The translations under genes and the position numbers were made by a program. The notes beneath the pieces are model-generated. The model searched no databases, was not told the origin of the DNA, and saw only the letters and a program-made list of their open reading frames with translations. Of a stretch of 55,044 nucleotides of DNA, positions 1-8,319 are shown piece by piece. How positions within the stretch are numbered: the stretch's first letter is position 1; the number at the start of each line of letters is the position of its first letter. The stretch comes from Tannerellaceae bacterium (lineage in GTDB: Bacteria; Bacteroidota; Bacteroidia; Bacteroidales; Tannerellaceae): assembly GCA_031257015.1 (NCBI GenBank), contig JAIRPK010000021.1:1-55044 (forward strand). Direction: 5' to 3'.

Positions 1-40
1 ATGTCTTTTTCCCATAGTCAAAAATAAAAGAAAACCTCGT

Positions 41-463
41 TTATATTGCTGTTAATGAGAATTTTGTACTGTTTTTGTCCCGCTTTGCCTGCATACGCGG
101 TTTTTGGGGATTTGTCCCTAACGGGCAATCTTTTATCACACCCATATACAATTGAGTAAACTCATTTGTCAACGTTTCGCGGGTGTCATGTATATTGACA
201 ACAATAATATGGCTTCTAGTATCAGGATTCTCCCACGCCTCATAAGCCGCGTTAAAATTGAGAAGAGCAGGAACAAAAATATCATCGAACCATTTCCCTG
301 TCGGCGTCTCAATTTTATCAATTCCACCGCCAACAGGTACATTACCCGTTCCAAGTCCGTATCTCTGCCGAACATCAATCCTCTTTAAACAGTTATATGT
401 CTGATTCGCCTGCCTGTGCAATCCGGGAATTGTCCTTTCAATCCAGTATTTTCTCGTTTTCAT
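41..463 (-). CDS. Hypothetical protein, possibly truncated
   Basis: This 140-residue protein has no signal peptide and no membrane segment, and I do not recognise its function. The middle part (about residues 58-110), with a WFDDIFVPALLNFN stretch followed by AYEAWENPDTR and a DTRETLTNEFTQLYMG helix, loosely recalls small Bacteroidales proteins of unknown function that continue well beyond this point. Here the chain ends in a basic, polar tail, so it may be shortened. The ATG at 463 is followed by a normal coding pattern, whereas frames on the other strand are unconvincing. Repeat array 1 begins about 75 bp upstream of the start, and the nearest gene on its 5' side is the MFS pump, whose 3' end faces it. 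No partner gene is visible because the window starts just downstream. Confidence 0.55.
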   Translation of the reverse strand: MKTRKYWIERTIPGLHRQANQTYNCLKRIDVRQRYGLGTGNVPVGGGIDKIETPTGKWFDDIFVPALLNFNAAYEAWENPDTRSHIIVVNIHDTRETLTNEFTQLYMGVIKDCPLGTNPQKPRMQAKRDKNSTKFSLTAI

Positions 464-505
464 AATTGCTTAACTATTTGATTTTCAATTAATAATGACA
501 CTGTT

Positions 506-513
506 ACATTTGC
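506..513 (+). promoter_or_regulatory. Possible -7 box TACATTTG pointing into array 1
   Basis: TACATTTG matches the Bacteroidetes TAnnTTTG -7 element and is followed by GCAG. A TTTG lies at 477-480, leaving a spacer of 25 nt, longer than the usual 19-21. If active, it would transcribe array 1 on the plus strand, where no convincing gene follows. The same 14-nt context (TGTTACATTTGCAG) recurs at the promoter after array 4. Confidence 0.3.
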
Positions 514-538
514 AGCCCCCCTCAATGCAGCGCTCGCT

Positions 539-776
539 GTGATCAATCCCAACGCCCATTGTGATCGACCCAATGCTCGATGTGATCGATCACAGAGCAT
601 CATGTGATCAACGCAATAGCCAATGCGATCGATCACAACATATCCTGTGATTGACGCACAGGCCAATGTGATCAATCCCAACACATATTGTGATTGACGC
701 ATCAGTCGATGTGATTGATCACAACATATAATGTTATCAATCCCAACGCCAACAGTCATCAATTCCAACACCGGCA
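539..776. repeat. Tandem array 1: 11 units, alternating 22 and 21 bp
   Basis: Eleven units start with GTGATC, GTGATT or close variants at 539, 561, 582, 604, 625, 647, 668, 690, 711, 733 and 755. Lengths mostly alternate 22/21, so the true repeat is about 43 bp and the mean unit about 21.5 bp. Units 3, 5 and 9 contain TGTGATCGATCACA or one-base variants; the first is a perfect 14-bp palindrome. Nine GATC tetramers fall in the array. Decayed copies (CATCAATnCC) seem to continue to about 870. Because the unit is not a multiple of three, it does not keep one reading frame open. The array sits just 5' of the minus-strand gene ending at 41. Confidence 0.9.
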
Positions 777-1359
777 ACGACGACACGGCGCCCCGCAAAT
801 CCGACATCAATGCCATAAACATTAATCCCGGATTTCCAAGCATCAATACCATTTTTTTATACGTCAATCCCCGTTTTTCACGAATCGACACACGTTTAAG
901 GGCGACCCTCCCCTCAACAGGGAAAACCGCCGGCAACACCCGCTCGCTGACTGACGTCAGGCAGCGAGTTGATAGATTATTAAGAAATGTTAATGGGGGG
1001 GGGTAATTTTATTTTCCATACTGCCAAATAATAAGAGCATTATTTTCCAGCAATTATTGAAGAAGTTTTCAACAATCGAAGATTTCCTGTTCATTATTAA
1101 TATGTATGTACTCATAAATCTCACTTTGAAAATTTCGTTTACTATGCTTTTGTTTTTTTTACGGCACAAAGGTAAAGTGAAACCCAATTAGAAATTTTCA
1201 CGATCTTCAGCAAAATTTTCATCATATCGCTCACCGCTCTAACTATTTTTTCACCGACAGCCAGGATTTTTCGTCGGTTGAGGTGAGGGGAATTGTGAAG
1301 AGGGGAGTGGAAAGAGGAAGGAGACAGTTAGTTAATAGGTTTTGAGATACTGGTGGAAG
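777..1359. other. Noncoding stretch with G9 tract
   Basis: No gene is supported here. It holds decayed extensions of array 1 (to about 870), a run of nine G at 995-1003, and on the minus strand a TACCTTTG box at 1174-1167 without a good -33 partner. If that box is a promoter, array 1 would lie in a leader of almost 700 nt before the gene at 463-41. The remainder is AT-rich with no clear structure. Confidence 0.5.
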
Positions 1360-1408
1360 AAAAAAAAAGATACGCCGGAGGGAAATTGTCCATCCCCGAC
1401 GTATCGGA
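1360..1408 (-). terminator. Intrinsic terminator of the efflux operon
   Basis: On the minus strand a stem (GATACG paired with CGTATC, extended with a few mismatches through a GC-rich part) is followed by about ten U. It lies 25 bp after the stop codon of the MFS gene. Confidence 0.75.
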
Positions 1409-1432
1409 TTAGTGCTTTTACAAAAAAAAAAA

Positions 1433-2977
1433 TCAATGTCTGATTATCACTCTGTATAATCCTTGGAGGGAAGGAATCGGCTTCTTGACTCCGCGTTTGA
1501 AGCGTGAAGCCGCAATCGCGATAAGGACGAGTATGCCCAAAAGTACGCTCCAGCCGAATAATTCCCGCAAGGTCGCGATAAGGGCTGCTGTCTCTATCGG
1601 CGCAGTATTGAAGGGAGGCAAAAATATGTGCGGATCGATGGTCGAACCGATTGCGGCGATATGCTTTGACAACAATCCTTTCATGGCGTATGTATAAATG
1701 GCGTCCCCGACCGGCGATGCTAATCCTGTGCGAATTAATCCCAAAATTCCCAAGACTTGAAAATAATTCTTAAAGGGCGCAGTTGCCTGAGCATAAACTG
1801 TCAGGGCGATGAAAATACATATCTGACCGAAGCCGCAAAACACAAGCGGCAGATACAACTTCTCTATATTAATATATGTGACTGCCAGAAAATACATGGC
1901 GGCAATGTAAATAATTATAGCCGTCATCCCCAAAAATGTCAATGATTTATGTGCCCACTTTAACCTTGTCAGTGCAAACCAGGAGAAAACAGCCCCGATA
2001 AACATGCCGAAAAACTCAAACCATTTGAGAGAAGCCGTATTCAGACGGTCGAAATGAAGAACACCGCCGGTAAATATGTTTTGCAACATGTTTTTAGTCG
2101 ATAGCAATATTCCCATCAGCAGGAAAAGGAGCAGGAGATTGGTCAAATTCCTAGTCCGAAACGCGGTCAATTCGAGAAATGGATGCCGAATATGCGCCAT
2201 CCTGCCGATATTAAAGGCCAAAGCAATAAACGCTGTTCCTGTCGCAACGCGGATGTACGGCGAATGAAGCCAATCCAGCTGCTCACCATATTGAGCAACG
2301 AAAATCAGCGAAAGAATAAAAATACTCCACAACGCCATACCCAACCAATCAACGCCATACAACGGCAGTTTAGGCATAAACCGGAACGGGCGCATCAGAA
2401 AAAAGGCCGCCAGGGCAACAAGCTGCAACAACAAAACCGCCGCATAATGCACGTATTTCCAATTATAATAGTATATAATATACGTGCTTGCAATATCAAA
2501 AATGTGTATAACTCCGAGCACTATAAAAAAGACAAAGGACAGGAACACGGCATAATTATGCGTAGGCGCAATCTTTGGCAATATGGACGAAAGGCACTCA
2601 AACGTCCCAAACAGTCGCAGAAATCCCGCTACAAAGCAAATCGCCATAAGCAAAAGTCGCGAATGAATAAACGGAACTGCCAAATTGCAGGCCGCCAATC
2701 CAAGCGAAGCGATAAGCAAACACGTGCGATTCGTAAAACGAAACTTCAAACGGAACGCCAGCGGAAAATACATCGTCAAGCCGATAAGCATCGCGTGACT
2801 CATCATTTTTACATCATTCATCGTTATCGACAGCTCGCCCTCCATCTGGCTCATGGCGGTAAAATACATCCCGTTGGAGAACTGAAAGGCTATCAGAAAT
2901 AAAATGTATATCCAAAAACGGAGACAATCGGGAACGTATTCTTTAAAGGAAAGGAAGCGGAAAGGAGTTTGTTGCAT
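1433..2977 (-). CDS. MFS drug transporter, DHA2/EmrB-like
   Basis: The 514-residue protein is hydrophobic along its whole length, with about 14 candidate membrane segments, which fits the 14-helix DHA2 (EmrB/QacA) branch of the major facilitator superfamily. It should be the inner-membrane pump of a tripartite efflux system, driven by protons. The context supports this: the same strand carries, upstream, an EmrA/HlyD-like adaptor and a TolC-like outer-membrane channel. The canonical MFS loop motif between helices 2 and 3 is poorly conserved (LAFRLKFRFTNR), which is usual for Bacteroidetes members annotated only as MFS. The ATG at 2977 directly precedes a short cytosolic stretch and the first helix. 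Substrate unknown. A terminator follows at 1408-1360. Confidence 0.85.
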   Translation of the reverse strand: MQQTPFRFLSFKEYVPDCLRFWIYILFLIAFQFSNGMYFTAMSQMEGELSITMNDVKMMSHAMLIGLTMYFPLAFRLKFRFTNRTCLLIASLGLAACNLAVPFIHSRLLLMAICFVAGFLRLFGTFECLSSILPKIAPTHNYAVFLSFVFFIVLGVIHIFDIASTYIIYYYNWKYVHYAAVLLLQLVALAAFFLMRPFRFMPKLPLYGVDWLGMALWSIFILSLIFVAQYGEQLDWLHSPYIRVATGTAFIALAFNIGRMAHIRHPFLELTAFRTRNLTNLLLLFLLMGILLSTKNMLQNIFTGGVLHFDRLNTASLKWFEFFGMFIGAVFSWFALTRLKWAHKSLTFLGMTAIIIYIAAMYFLAVTYINIEKLYLPLVFCGFGQICIFIALTVYAQATAPFKNYFQVLGILGLIRTGLASPVGDAIYTYAMKGLLSKHIAAIGSTIDPHIFLPPFNTAPIETAALIATLRELFGWSVLLGILVLIAIAASRFKRGVKKPIPSLQGLYRVIIRH

Positions 2978-3056
2978 GGGTTTTTAAATATATTGTTTAT
3001 TGTTATTACGCTTTTGTTCGTCTTATATCAAAGAAATTTTTAACGGAAATATCGCC

Positions 3057-3575
3057 TCAAAATATTCCGTAAACCCTCTCATAAATTCTCCCTTTAACCG
3101 CATCAAAGTCGATACTTCCGCGGCTCATTAATCGCATTTCTACCTGGCTTTTTCCGGAACTGTATGCAGGCTGAATATATTTTTGAGGATGAATAATGAA
3201 GCCGGAGCGTTCGTAAAATGAGATTCGTTTTCGGCTTGTTTCGTCTGATGGAATTTCTACTTCAAGGACTATCGGCAAGGCGTTTTCCTGCATAAAGTCC
3301 TGCAATATTGACGAACCTAAACCTCGATTCCTGAACGAAGAATCAACAGCGAAATGCTCAATATAAACGAAGTCGGCGAAGGTCCAGTAAATAATAAAAG
3401 CACAGAGATGACCGTCGTTGTCAACGGTATATATATGGAGGTCTTTATCATTATTAAACAATTGAAATAAATCGTCGAAATCGCGCCGCTCATCTTCGGG
3501 GAAGGAGGCTTCATAAACCTCCCTCACCCATGCGTTTTCAGGCTCGCCGGCCAGCTGTTTTTTTGTTAATGCCAT
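3057..3575 (-). CDS. GNAT-family N-acetyltransferase
   Basis: This 172-residue protein has the GNAT fold signature: the acetyl-CoA binding stretch FRNRGLGSSILQDFM at about residues 81-95 matches the R/Q-x-x-G-x-G/A motif, preceded by the strand FVYIEHFAVD and followed by ISFYERSGFI, typical of the C-terminal part of the fold. It should transfer an acetyl group to an amine of an unknown small molecule or protein. It lies between the adaptor (28 bp upstream) and the MFS pump (80 bp downstream), all on the minus strand, so it is probably co-transcribed. It might modify the exported compound, but this is inference. Start ATG at 3575 is well placed; the protein has family-typical length. Confidence 0.85.
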   Translation of the reverse strand: MALTKKQLAGEPENAWVREVYEASFPEDERRDFDDLFQLFNNDKDLHIYTVDNDGHLCAFIIYWTFADFVYIEHFAVDSSFRNRGLGSSILQDFMQENALPIVLEVEIPSDETSRKRISFYERSGFIIHPQKYIQPAYSSGKSQVEMRLMSRGSIDFDAVKGRIYERVYGIF

Positions 3576-3602
3576 ACTGTTTTTTAGACGTTATTATGCT
3601 CA

Positions 3603-4634
3603 TCAATAATTCACCGTACACTCGACGTTCATGCCGGCCGCAAGGCTCCTGGTCGCTACCGACGCCTCGCTTTCGGCAAAGACGATTTTCACGGGAATAC
3701 GCTGTTCGACTTTTACAAAATTACCGGCGGAATTGTCCGGCGAGGCGACCGAGAATTGCGCTCCGGTTGCGCCGGCAATGGCGGTGACGATGCCTTCAAA
3801 CTCAACGTCAGGGAAGGCGTCAACACGTATGCGTGCCTTGGCGCCCGGACGGATGCGCTTCATTTGCGTCTCGCGATAGTTGGCGATCACCCATTTCTGA
3901 CGGCTATCGACAATGGCGACCAAAGGTTTTCCAGGCTGAACGAGTTCGCCTTCCTGAACGGTTTTGCGCGATACGAATCCGTCGCAGGGGGCAAGGATAA
4001 TGGTATAGGAAAGATTCAACCTTGCCAAATCAAGCGCCGCGCTATACAATTCTATAAGAGCTTCGTTCTGACCCAAGCGTTGGATTTGTTCATCTTTTGC
4101 CAGTTGTGTTGAACGTTCCTGCCGGCGCATGGTTTCGAGTTTGGCCTTCAGGGCTTCGTATTGCGTCCGGACGGCGTCGTACTGCTGCCTGGTGACTGCT
4201 CCGCCGGATAGCAGATTCCCGTATCGGACGTACTCGGCACGGGCATTTTCGAGCAGCACTTCCACCTCCCGGATGCCTGCGTCGGCGGCTGAAACGTTGC
4301 TCCGGGCTACGGAAACGGTTGCTCCCATGGCTGATTTCCCCGCCTGCGCATTTTGATAATCGGCCTCGGCCTGGGCCAGTCGCAGGCGGAACTCGCTGTC
4401 CTCGATTACGACTAGAGTATCGCCCTTTTTGACCTGCTGAAATTCGTCGAAATAAACTTTTTTTATGAAGCCCTGCACGCGGCTCGATACTGGAACAATA
4501 TCCCCGCGGATTTGTGCATTATTCGTATATTCTCCGCCCAGGTGGATAAACAAAGAGGCTATCCAGGCGGCTCCGCTTAAAATAAAAACCGCGACAACAA
4601 CGTCGGCAACAATTTTCCTTTTTCTCTTATTCAT
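3603..4634 (-). CDS. HlyD/EmrA-type periplasmic adaptor subunit
   Basis: The protein has 343 residues. One N-terminal membrane helix (about residues 10-30) is followed by a beta-barrel/lipoyl half-motif (GDIVPVSSRVQGFIKKVYF), a long coiled-coil hairpin rich in Ala, Gln and Arg (about 85-200), the second lipoyl half (APCDGFVSRKTVQEGELV) and a C-terminal beta domain. This is the layout of EmrA-like adaptors that join an inner-membrane MFS pump to a TolC channel. It lies downstream of the tolC homologue but is separated from it by about 530 bp holding array 2; downstream genes are the GNAT protein and the pump. The ATG at 4634 gives a short cytosolic tail of basic residues before the helix. Confidence 0.9.
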   Translation of the reverse strand: MNKRKRKIVADVVVAVFILSGAAWIASLFIHLGGEYTNNAQIRGDIVPVSSRVQGFIKKVYFDEFQQVKKGDTLVVIEDSEFRLRLAQAEADYQNAQAGKSAMGATVSVARSNVSAADAGIREVEVLLENARAEYVRYGNLLSGGAVTRQQYDAVRTQYEALKAKLETMRRQERSTQLAKDEQIQRLGQNEALIELYSAALDLARLNLSYTIILAPCDGFVSRKTVQEGELVQPGKPLVAIVDSRQKWVIANYRETQMKRIRPGAKARIRVDAFPDVEFEGIVTAIAGATGAQFSVASPDNSAGNFVKVEQRIPVKIVFAESEASVATRSLAAGMNVECTVNY

Positions 4635-4719
4635 ATTTCTCCAAAGTATTTATTCATTAATATATATATGTATAGATTTTTTTTTCGGGGAATAAATGCC
4701 ATGCGAACCTGCTCGCACG

Positions 4720-5055
4720 CTTCCAGAGCTAGCTCGCACACTTCCAGAGCTAGCTCGCACACTTCCGGAGCTAGCTCGCGCACTTCCGTCGCACGCGCCG
4801 AGACTTCCGTCGCACGCGCCGAGGCTTCCGTCGCACGCGCCGAGAGTTCCGTCGCACGCGCCGAGACTTCCGTCGCACGCGCCGAGACTTCCGTCGCACG
4901 CGCCGAGATTTCCGTCGCACGCGCCGAGATTTCCGTCGCACGCGCCGAGACTTCCGTCGCACGCGCCGAGACTTTTGTCGCACGCGCCGAGACTTTTGCC
5001 GCACGCGCCGGGACTTTTGTCGCACGCGCCGGGACTTTTGTCGTATATCAGGATT
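4720..5055. repeat. Tandem array 2: 16 units of exactly 21 bp inside the efflux operon
   Basis: Sixteen consecutive 21-bp units run from 4720 to 5055. The first three contain the perfect palindrome GAGCTAGCTC; the next ten carry TCGCACGCGCCGAG after CTTCCG; the last units drift to CTTTTG and CGCCGGGA. The array lies between the tolC homologue (stop at 5162) and the adaptor gene (start 4634), in the middle of what should be one transcript. Because 21 is a multiple of three and units lack stops, several frames on both strands stay open. One minus-strand frame begins with an ATGATG that overlaps the tolC stop codon (5165) and runs through the whole array as a seven-residue repeat (GACDGSL) to 4650; translation is possible but unproven. 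Confidence 0.95.
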
Positions 5056-5161
5056 GTTTCCTCACTGGTGCGGGGAAGGTGGGGCATAAGGCTTCGGGAG
5101 GGCGTTGGAATAGTTTCTGGAAAGGCGCTAAGGCTATATCGGATGGGCATTGTTTTTAGCA

Positions 5162-6472
5162 TCATAGTGTTCCCGCCGTATATTTTAACATATAATAATT
5201 ATAGGCGATTTCAATGCGGGCGTTTGTTGCATGCAATTCGGCCTCCAGTTTTTGCGCTGCGGCGTCGAGCAGGTCTGTAATCAATGCCGTGTCATTCCCG
5301 TAGCGATAGCTGATAATATCGTAATTCCGCCGCGCCAGCTCGACGCTTTTATTGCGAACTTCGAGCAGAGCGAAGGCCTCGCGATAACGGATATGCGCCT
5401 CCCGGACGGCCAGGATGACCGATTCTTCCGTTTCGTCTTTTTCCTCGGCGGCTTTTCGCATTGCCAGTTGTGCAGCCCGGATTTTTCTACCGGATTTGTA
5501 CAGGTTGCCGATATTATATTTGATTCCTACACCCACTGCCCAATAATTAAAATTTTTATTAATCGCCGGAATGTCGATCGTGACAGGCCCGTCAAGATGA
5601 TCGGCGGCAAAAAGTGCAATTTGCGGCAGCAGCTCTGCACGAACAAGCTTCTCCCTGTGCGCATTGATTTCCGCTGCTGTTGCCGCTGCCTGCAGCGTTG
5701 CCGAAGAAGCGGTCGCTGCGTTTTGCCAATATTCGCCGCCCTCCTCCGTCATGATTTCATGAAAGGCGGAATCGGGGAGGATAGACAGCGACTGCGGCAA
5801 GCCAAGGGCGGACGTAAGCCTGTTGTTCAGTACCAGCATTGTGTTTTGCAGCCGTATTTTTGAATAAGTCAGACTTTGCAGCTGGAGTTCATACCGGGTT
5901 ATGTCGTTTTGGAGCGCGACGCCTTCGCTATGCCTTTTGCGCATATTGTCAAGCATTTTCTGCGTCTGGTCGATATGACTGTCAAAAACTGCCGCTTGAT
6001 TGTGCATTTTACATAATTCAAGAAAATTCCCGGCTATCAGGAGGCGTATTTGTTGACGGGAGTTTTCGACATTCAGCTCGGCGATTTGCGATTGCAGCGA
6101 AGCAATCTTCGCCCGGTTTTTTATCGCGCCGCCGGCATAAACCGTTTGCGAGACTTCAATAGCGAAATTATTGCCGAAGTGAGGAATCGGAGCGGTAAAG
6201 GCGTTTGAGAAATTGCGGTCTGTAATCGTCCCGTCGCCATTATAAGCCAGCGAGAGGGACGCATTGATCGACGGGAGGAAGTCATTTTTTGCAGTCAGGG
6301 CATCGGCCTCGGCCTCGGCGGCGGCTGACGTTTTTGCCCGGATATGCCGGTTATTTTCGTCGGCCAGGCGGAACATTTCCTCAATGGAGAGCGCCCGGCG
6401 TTCCGTTTGCGCATACGCTCCCGACAGGCATAGCGCCAATGCTGATGGCAGGAGAAATTGAAATTTGTTCAT
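5162..6472 (-). CDS. TolC-family outer membrane efflux channel
   Basis: The 436-residue protein starts with a signal peptide ending near AYAQ (residue 22) and consists of two related halves rich in Ala, Glu, Asn and Leu that form long helices, as in TolC/OprM channels. The first half contains SLSLAYNGDGT and the second WAVGVGIKYNIGNLYKSG, typical of the membrane strands and the following helix entry. It should form the trimeric outer-membrane exit duct for the adaptor and MFS pump encoded downstream. It is the first gene of the operon; an inverted-repeat element begins 11 bp before its start codon, and a likely promoter lies at 6932-6902. Its stop codon overlaps an ATGATG that opens the frame through array 2. 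Confidence 0.9.
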   Translation of the reverse strand: MNKFQFLLPSALALCLSGAYAQTERRALSIEEMFRLADENNRHIRAKTSAAAEAEADALTAKNDFLPSINASLSLAYNGDGTITDRNFSNAFTAPIPHFGNNFAIEVSQTVYAGGAIKNRAKIASLQSQIAELNVENSRQQIRLLIAGNFLELCKMHNQAAVFDSHIDQTQKMLDNMRKRHSEGVALQNDITRYELQLQSLTYSKIRLQNTMLVLNNRLTSALGLPQSLSILPDSAFHEIMTEEGGEYWQNAATASSATLQAAATAAEINAHREKLVRAELLPQIALFAADHLDGPVTIDIPAINKNFNYWAVGVGIKYNIGNLYKSGRKIRAAQLAMRKAAEEKDETEESVILAVREAHIRYREAFALLEVRNKSVELARRNYDIISYRYGNDTALITDLLDAAAQKLEAELHATNARIEIAYNYYMLKYTAGTL

Positions 6473-6482
6473 ATAATTAAAT

Positions 6483-6796
6483 ATTTACGGTTACTTCTAA
6501 AAAATGTTTTTTCTTCGTTATGCTTCAGCGGTAAAACGTTCATTTATTACTGTAAATTCTGCTTTTTTCGCTGCCGCACGCTTCGACAATTCCAGTTTTT
6601 AGAAGCTTCCTTATGTTACTAATAAAAGTTGGAAAAGAAAAGACTGTATTAAAAAGGTAAAGGATAAATAATACTTCAAAAAACCAGATTTCTTGACCAG
6701 TCCGATAGATAAAAACGCAAAATTTACAGCAGTAAAAGTGTGTTTTACTAACGAAGCATAAGGAAGAAAAAACTAATTTCAGGAAGTACCGTAAAT
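6483..6796. repeat. Inverted-repeat element (MITE-like) before tolC
   Basis: Two arms of roughly 90 bp (6483-6572 and 6708-6796) are imperfect inverted copies. Matching blocks include ATTTACGGT at the outer ends, TTTTTTCTTC, TTATGCTTC, GTAAAAC and CTGTAAATT. About 135 bp of AT-rich DNA separates the arms. No credible ORF fits it, so it may be a nonautonomous element or its relic; no clear target duplication is visible. Its left end is 11 bp from the tolC start, so it would form a long hairpin in the tolC leader. Confidence 0.55.
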
Positions 6797-6901
6797 CAAA
6801 TCCGGGGTGCAAACGGATGGATGGCGCCCCACGGGAAGACGATGGGTGAAGGGATAAGAATATGTACTAATGCTTTGTTCATTCTCTATATTTTATGAAG
6901 G

Positions 6902-6932
6902 CAAAGGTATTAAAAATTTAACACAACGCAAG
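6902..6932 (-). promoter_or_regulatory. Likely promoter of the efflux operon
   Basis: The minus strand has TACCTTTG (6909-6902) with CTTG (6932-6929) 19 nt upstream. Transcription would run left through the inverted-repeat element to tolC, giving a leader of about 420 nt. The stretch 6933-7160 to its right shows no gene. Confidence 0.45.
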
Positions 6933-7160
6933 CCTTGCTCAAATTCGTCAATTCCCCCGGTAGATGCCGGCAGACGGGGATTGAATGTTCCCGTTAGTCG
7001 CTTCCGGGCGGCCTGTTCATTTTTCACAAAGAAGCGACAAAAGGAACGAATTAATATCTTCATGTATAGAAGAAATATCAACAGTGAGAGAGCGTTTTTT
7101 GTTAATAATATTCCATAAAACAACTTTTCCATGTGCAGCGTCATTACAGCCTGTCCTAAA

Positions 7161-7192
7161 TTTGGAAGCTAGTGAAATAATATTTAGCTTTG
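7161..7192 (+). promoter_or_regulatory. Promoter TTTG-N20-TAGCTTTG
   Basis: TTTG at 7161-7164 and TAGCTTTG at 7185-7192 are separated by 20 nt, a perfect Bacteroidetes housekeeping promoter. The start codon at 7222 follows 30 nt after the -7 box. Confidence 0.8.
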
Positions 7193-7221
7193 TCCGCTGT
7201 AAATAAAACGATTATTACTAT

Positions 7222-8292
7222 ATGAAATACTTGATAATCCCAATTTGCTTCATGCTAAATCTCACTCTTTTGGCGCAAACGAAAGTGACGAAAAAGATAG
7301 CCGCAAAGAACAATAACTTCGGCATAACATACTCGTTGCCAAAGACGATGCTTATAATTAATGCAGAAGTAACCAAACTTACGTACAAAGCCGGACCTTA
7401 CGCCAAATATGCCGAGAAATATCTGGGCGTAAAGAACGTCGCGATGGAAGACCGCACACAATATCGTCTCGGCAAATTATCCATTGTTAACAAGGGCGTT
7501 CCGGACACGGACAATACATATATAGTGGAGTTTAAAGCCGGCACCGTTGCCCCATTTGCTTACCTGACGGACGACGGGATGTTATGCAGCATCAACGCCG
7601 AATATACTCCTCCGGTCGAACCGTCCACAAGCGCTCGCGACAATGCCCCCAAGCAGGACGGCACGGCGGACGATAAAGCTCCCGCCTTCACCGAAGAACT
7701 TCTCATGGCCGGCTCGGAAGCACGCCAGGCAGAAGTTGCCGCCCGCCAGATTTATCGCATACGTGAAAGCCGCATGAATATCCTTACCGGCGAAGCCGAT
7801 AACCTACCACCTGACGGCGAGGCAATGAAGCTTGTCATCCAGCAGCTTGAACGCCAGGAGAAAGCCCTTGTCTGCCTTTTTGCGGGCACGACGGCGGAGG
7901 AGACGAGCTGGTTCGATGTTGCTCTCACGCCTTACGAGAGTTTGGAGAAGGAAGTGCTGTTCCGGTTTTCCGAACGGCTGGGCATAGTTGATGCCGACGA
8001 TCTTAGCGGCGCCCCGGTATATATAAACTTGAAAGCGCAGTCGTCCACTGCTCCCTTGTCCGAAACTCCGGCCAAAGAAGAGAAGCTCCCAAAGGGACTG
8101 GCCTATAACATACCGGGAAAAGCGACAGCCGAAATATACCTCAACCGCAAATTACTCATGAAAGAGGAAGTTTTAGTGACCCAATTCGGACGTCGGGAAT
8201 ATCTTGCCCCACAGATATTTGAGGATAAGAAGGCACCGGTTAAGATATACTTCTATCCGGAAACGGGAGCGATAAAGCAAATCATACAATAA
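7222..8292 (+). CDS. DUF4831 family secreted protein
   Basis: This 356-residue protein has an N-terminal signal peptide (hydrophobic stretch 3-17, cleavage near LLAQ). The segment NNFGITYSLPKTMLIINAEVTKLTYKAGP split over residues 31-59, followed by AGPYAKYAEKYLGV, is the hallmark of the Bacteroidetes DUF4831 family; these are periplasmic or outer-membrane associated proteins without known activity. The central region contains TGEADNLPPDGEAMKLVIQ, also typical. Length agrees with the family. It has its own promoter 30 bp upstream and is followed after 27 bp by the peptide transporter gene, so the two may be co-transcribed. Function is unknown. Confidence 0.8.
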   Translation: MKYLIIPICFMLNLTLLAQTKVTKKIAAKNNNFGITYSLPKTMLIINAEVTKLTYKAGPYAKYAEKYLGVKNVAMEDRTQYRLGKLSIVNKGVPDTDNTYIVEFKAGTVAPFAYLTDDGMLCSINAEYTPPVEPSTSARDNAPKQDGTADDKAPAFTEELLMAGSEARQAEVAARQIYRIRESRMNILTGEADNLPPDGEAMKLVIQQLERQEKALVCLFAGTTAEETSWFDVALTPYESLEKEVLFRFSERLGIVDADDLSGAPVYINLKAQSSTAPLSETPAKEEKLPKGLAYNIPGKATAEIYLNRKLLMKEEVLVTQFGRREYLAPQIFEDKKAPVKIYFYPETGAIKQIIQ

Positions 8293-8319
8293 TAATATTC
8301 ACTTAACACCTGTACATAC

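Noticed and set aside
731..1006. Plus-strand ORF after array 1
   Set aside because: Low-complexity Asn/Ile/Thr/Pro composition that follows the decaying repeat units and ends in the G9 tract.
6540..6812. Minus-strand ORF of 90 codons within the inverted-repeat element
   Set aside because: Composition is rich in Phe, Cys and Leu from AT-rich DNA, and no family features are seen.
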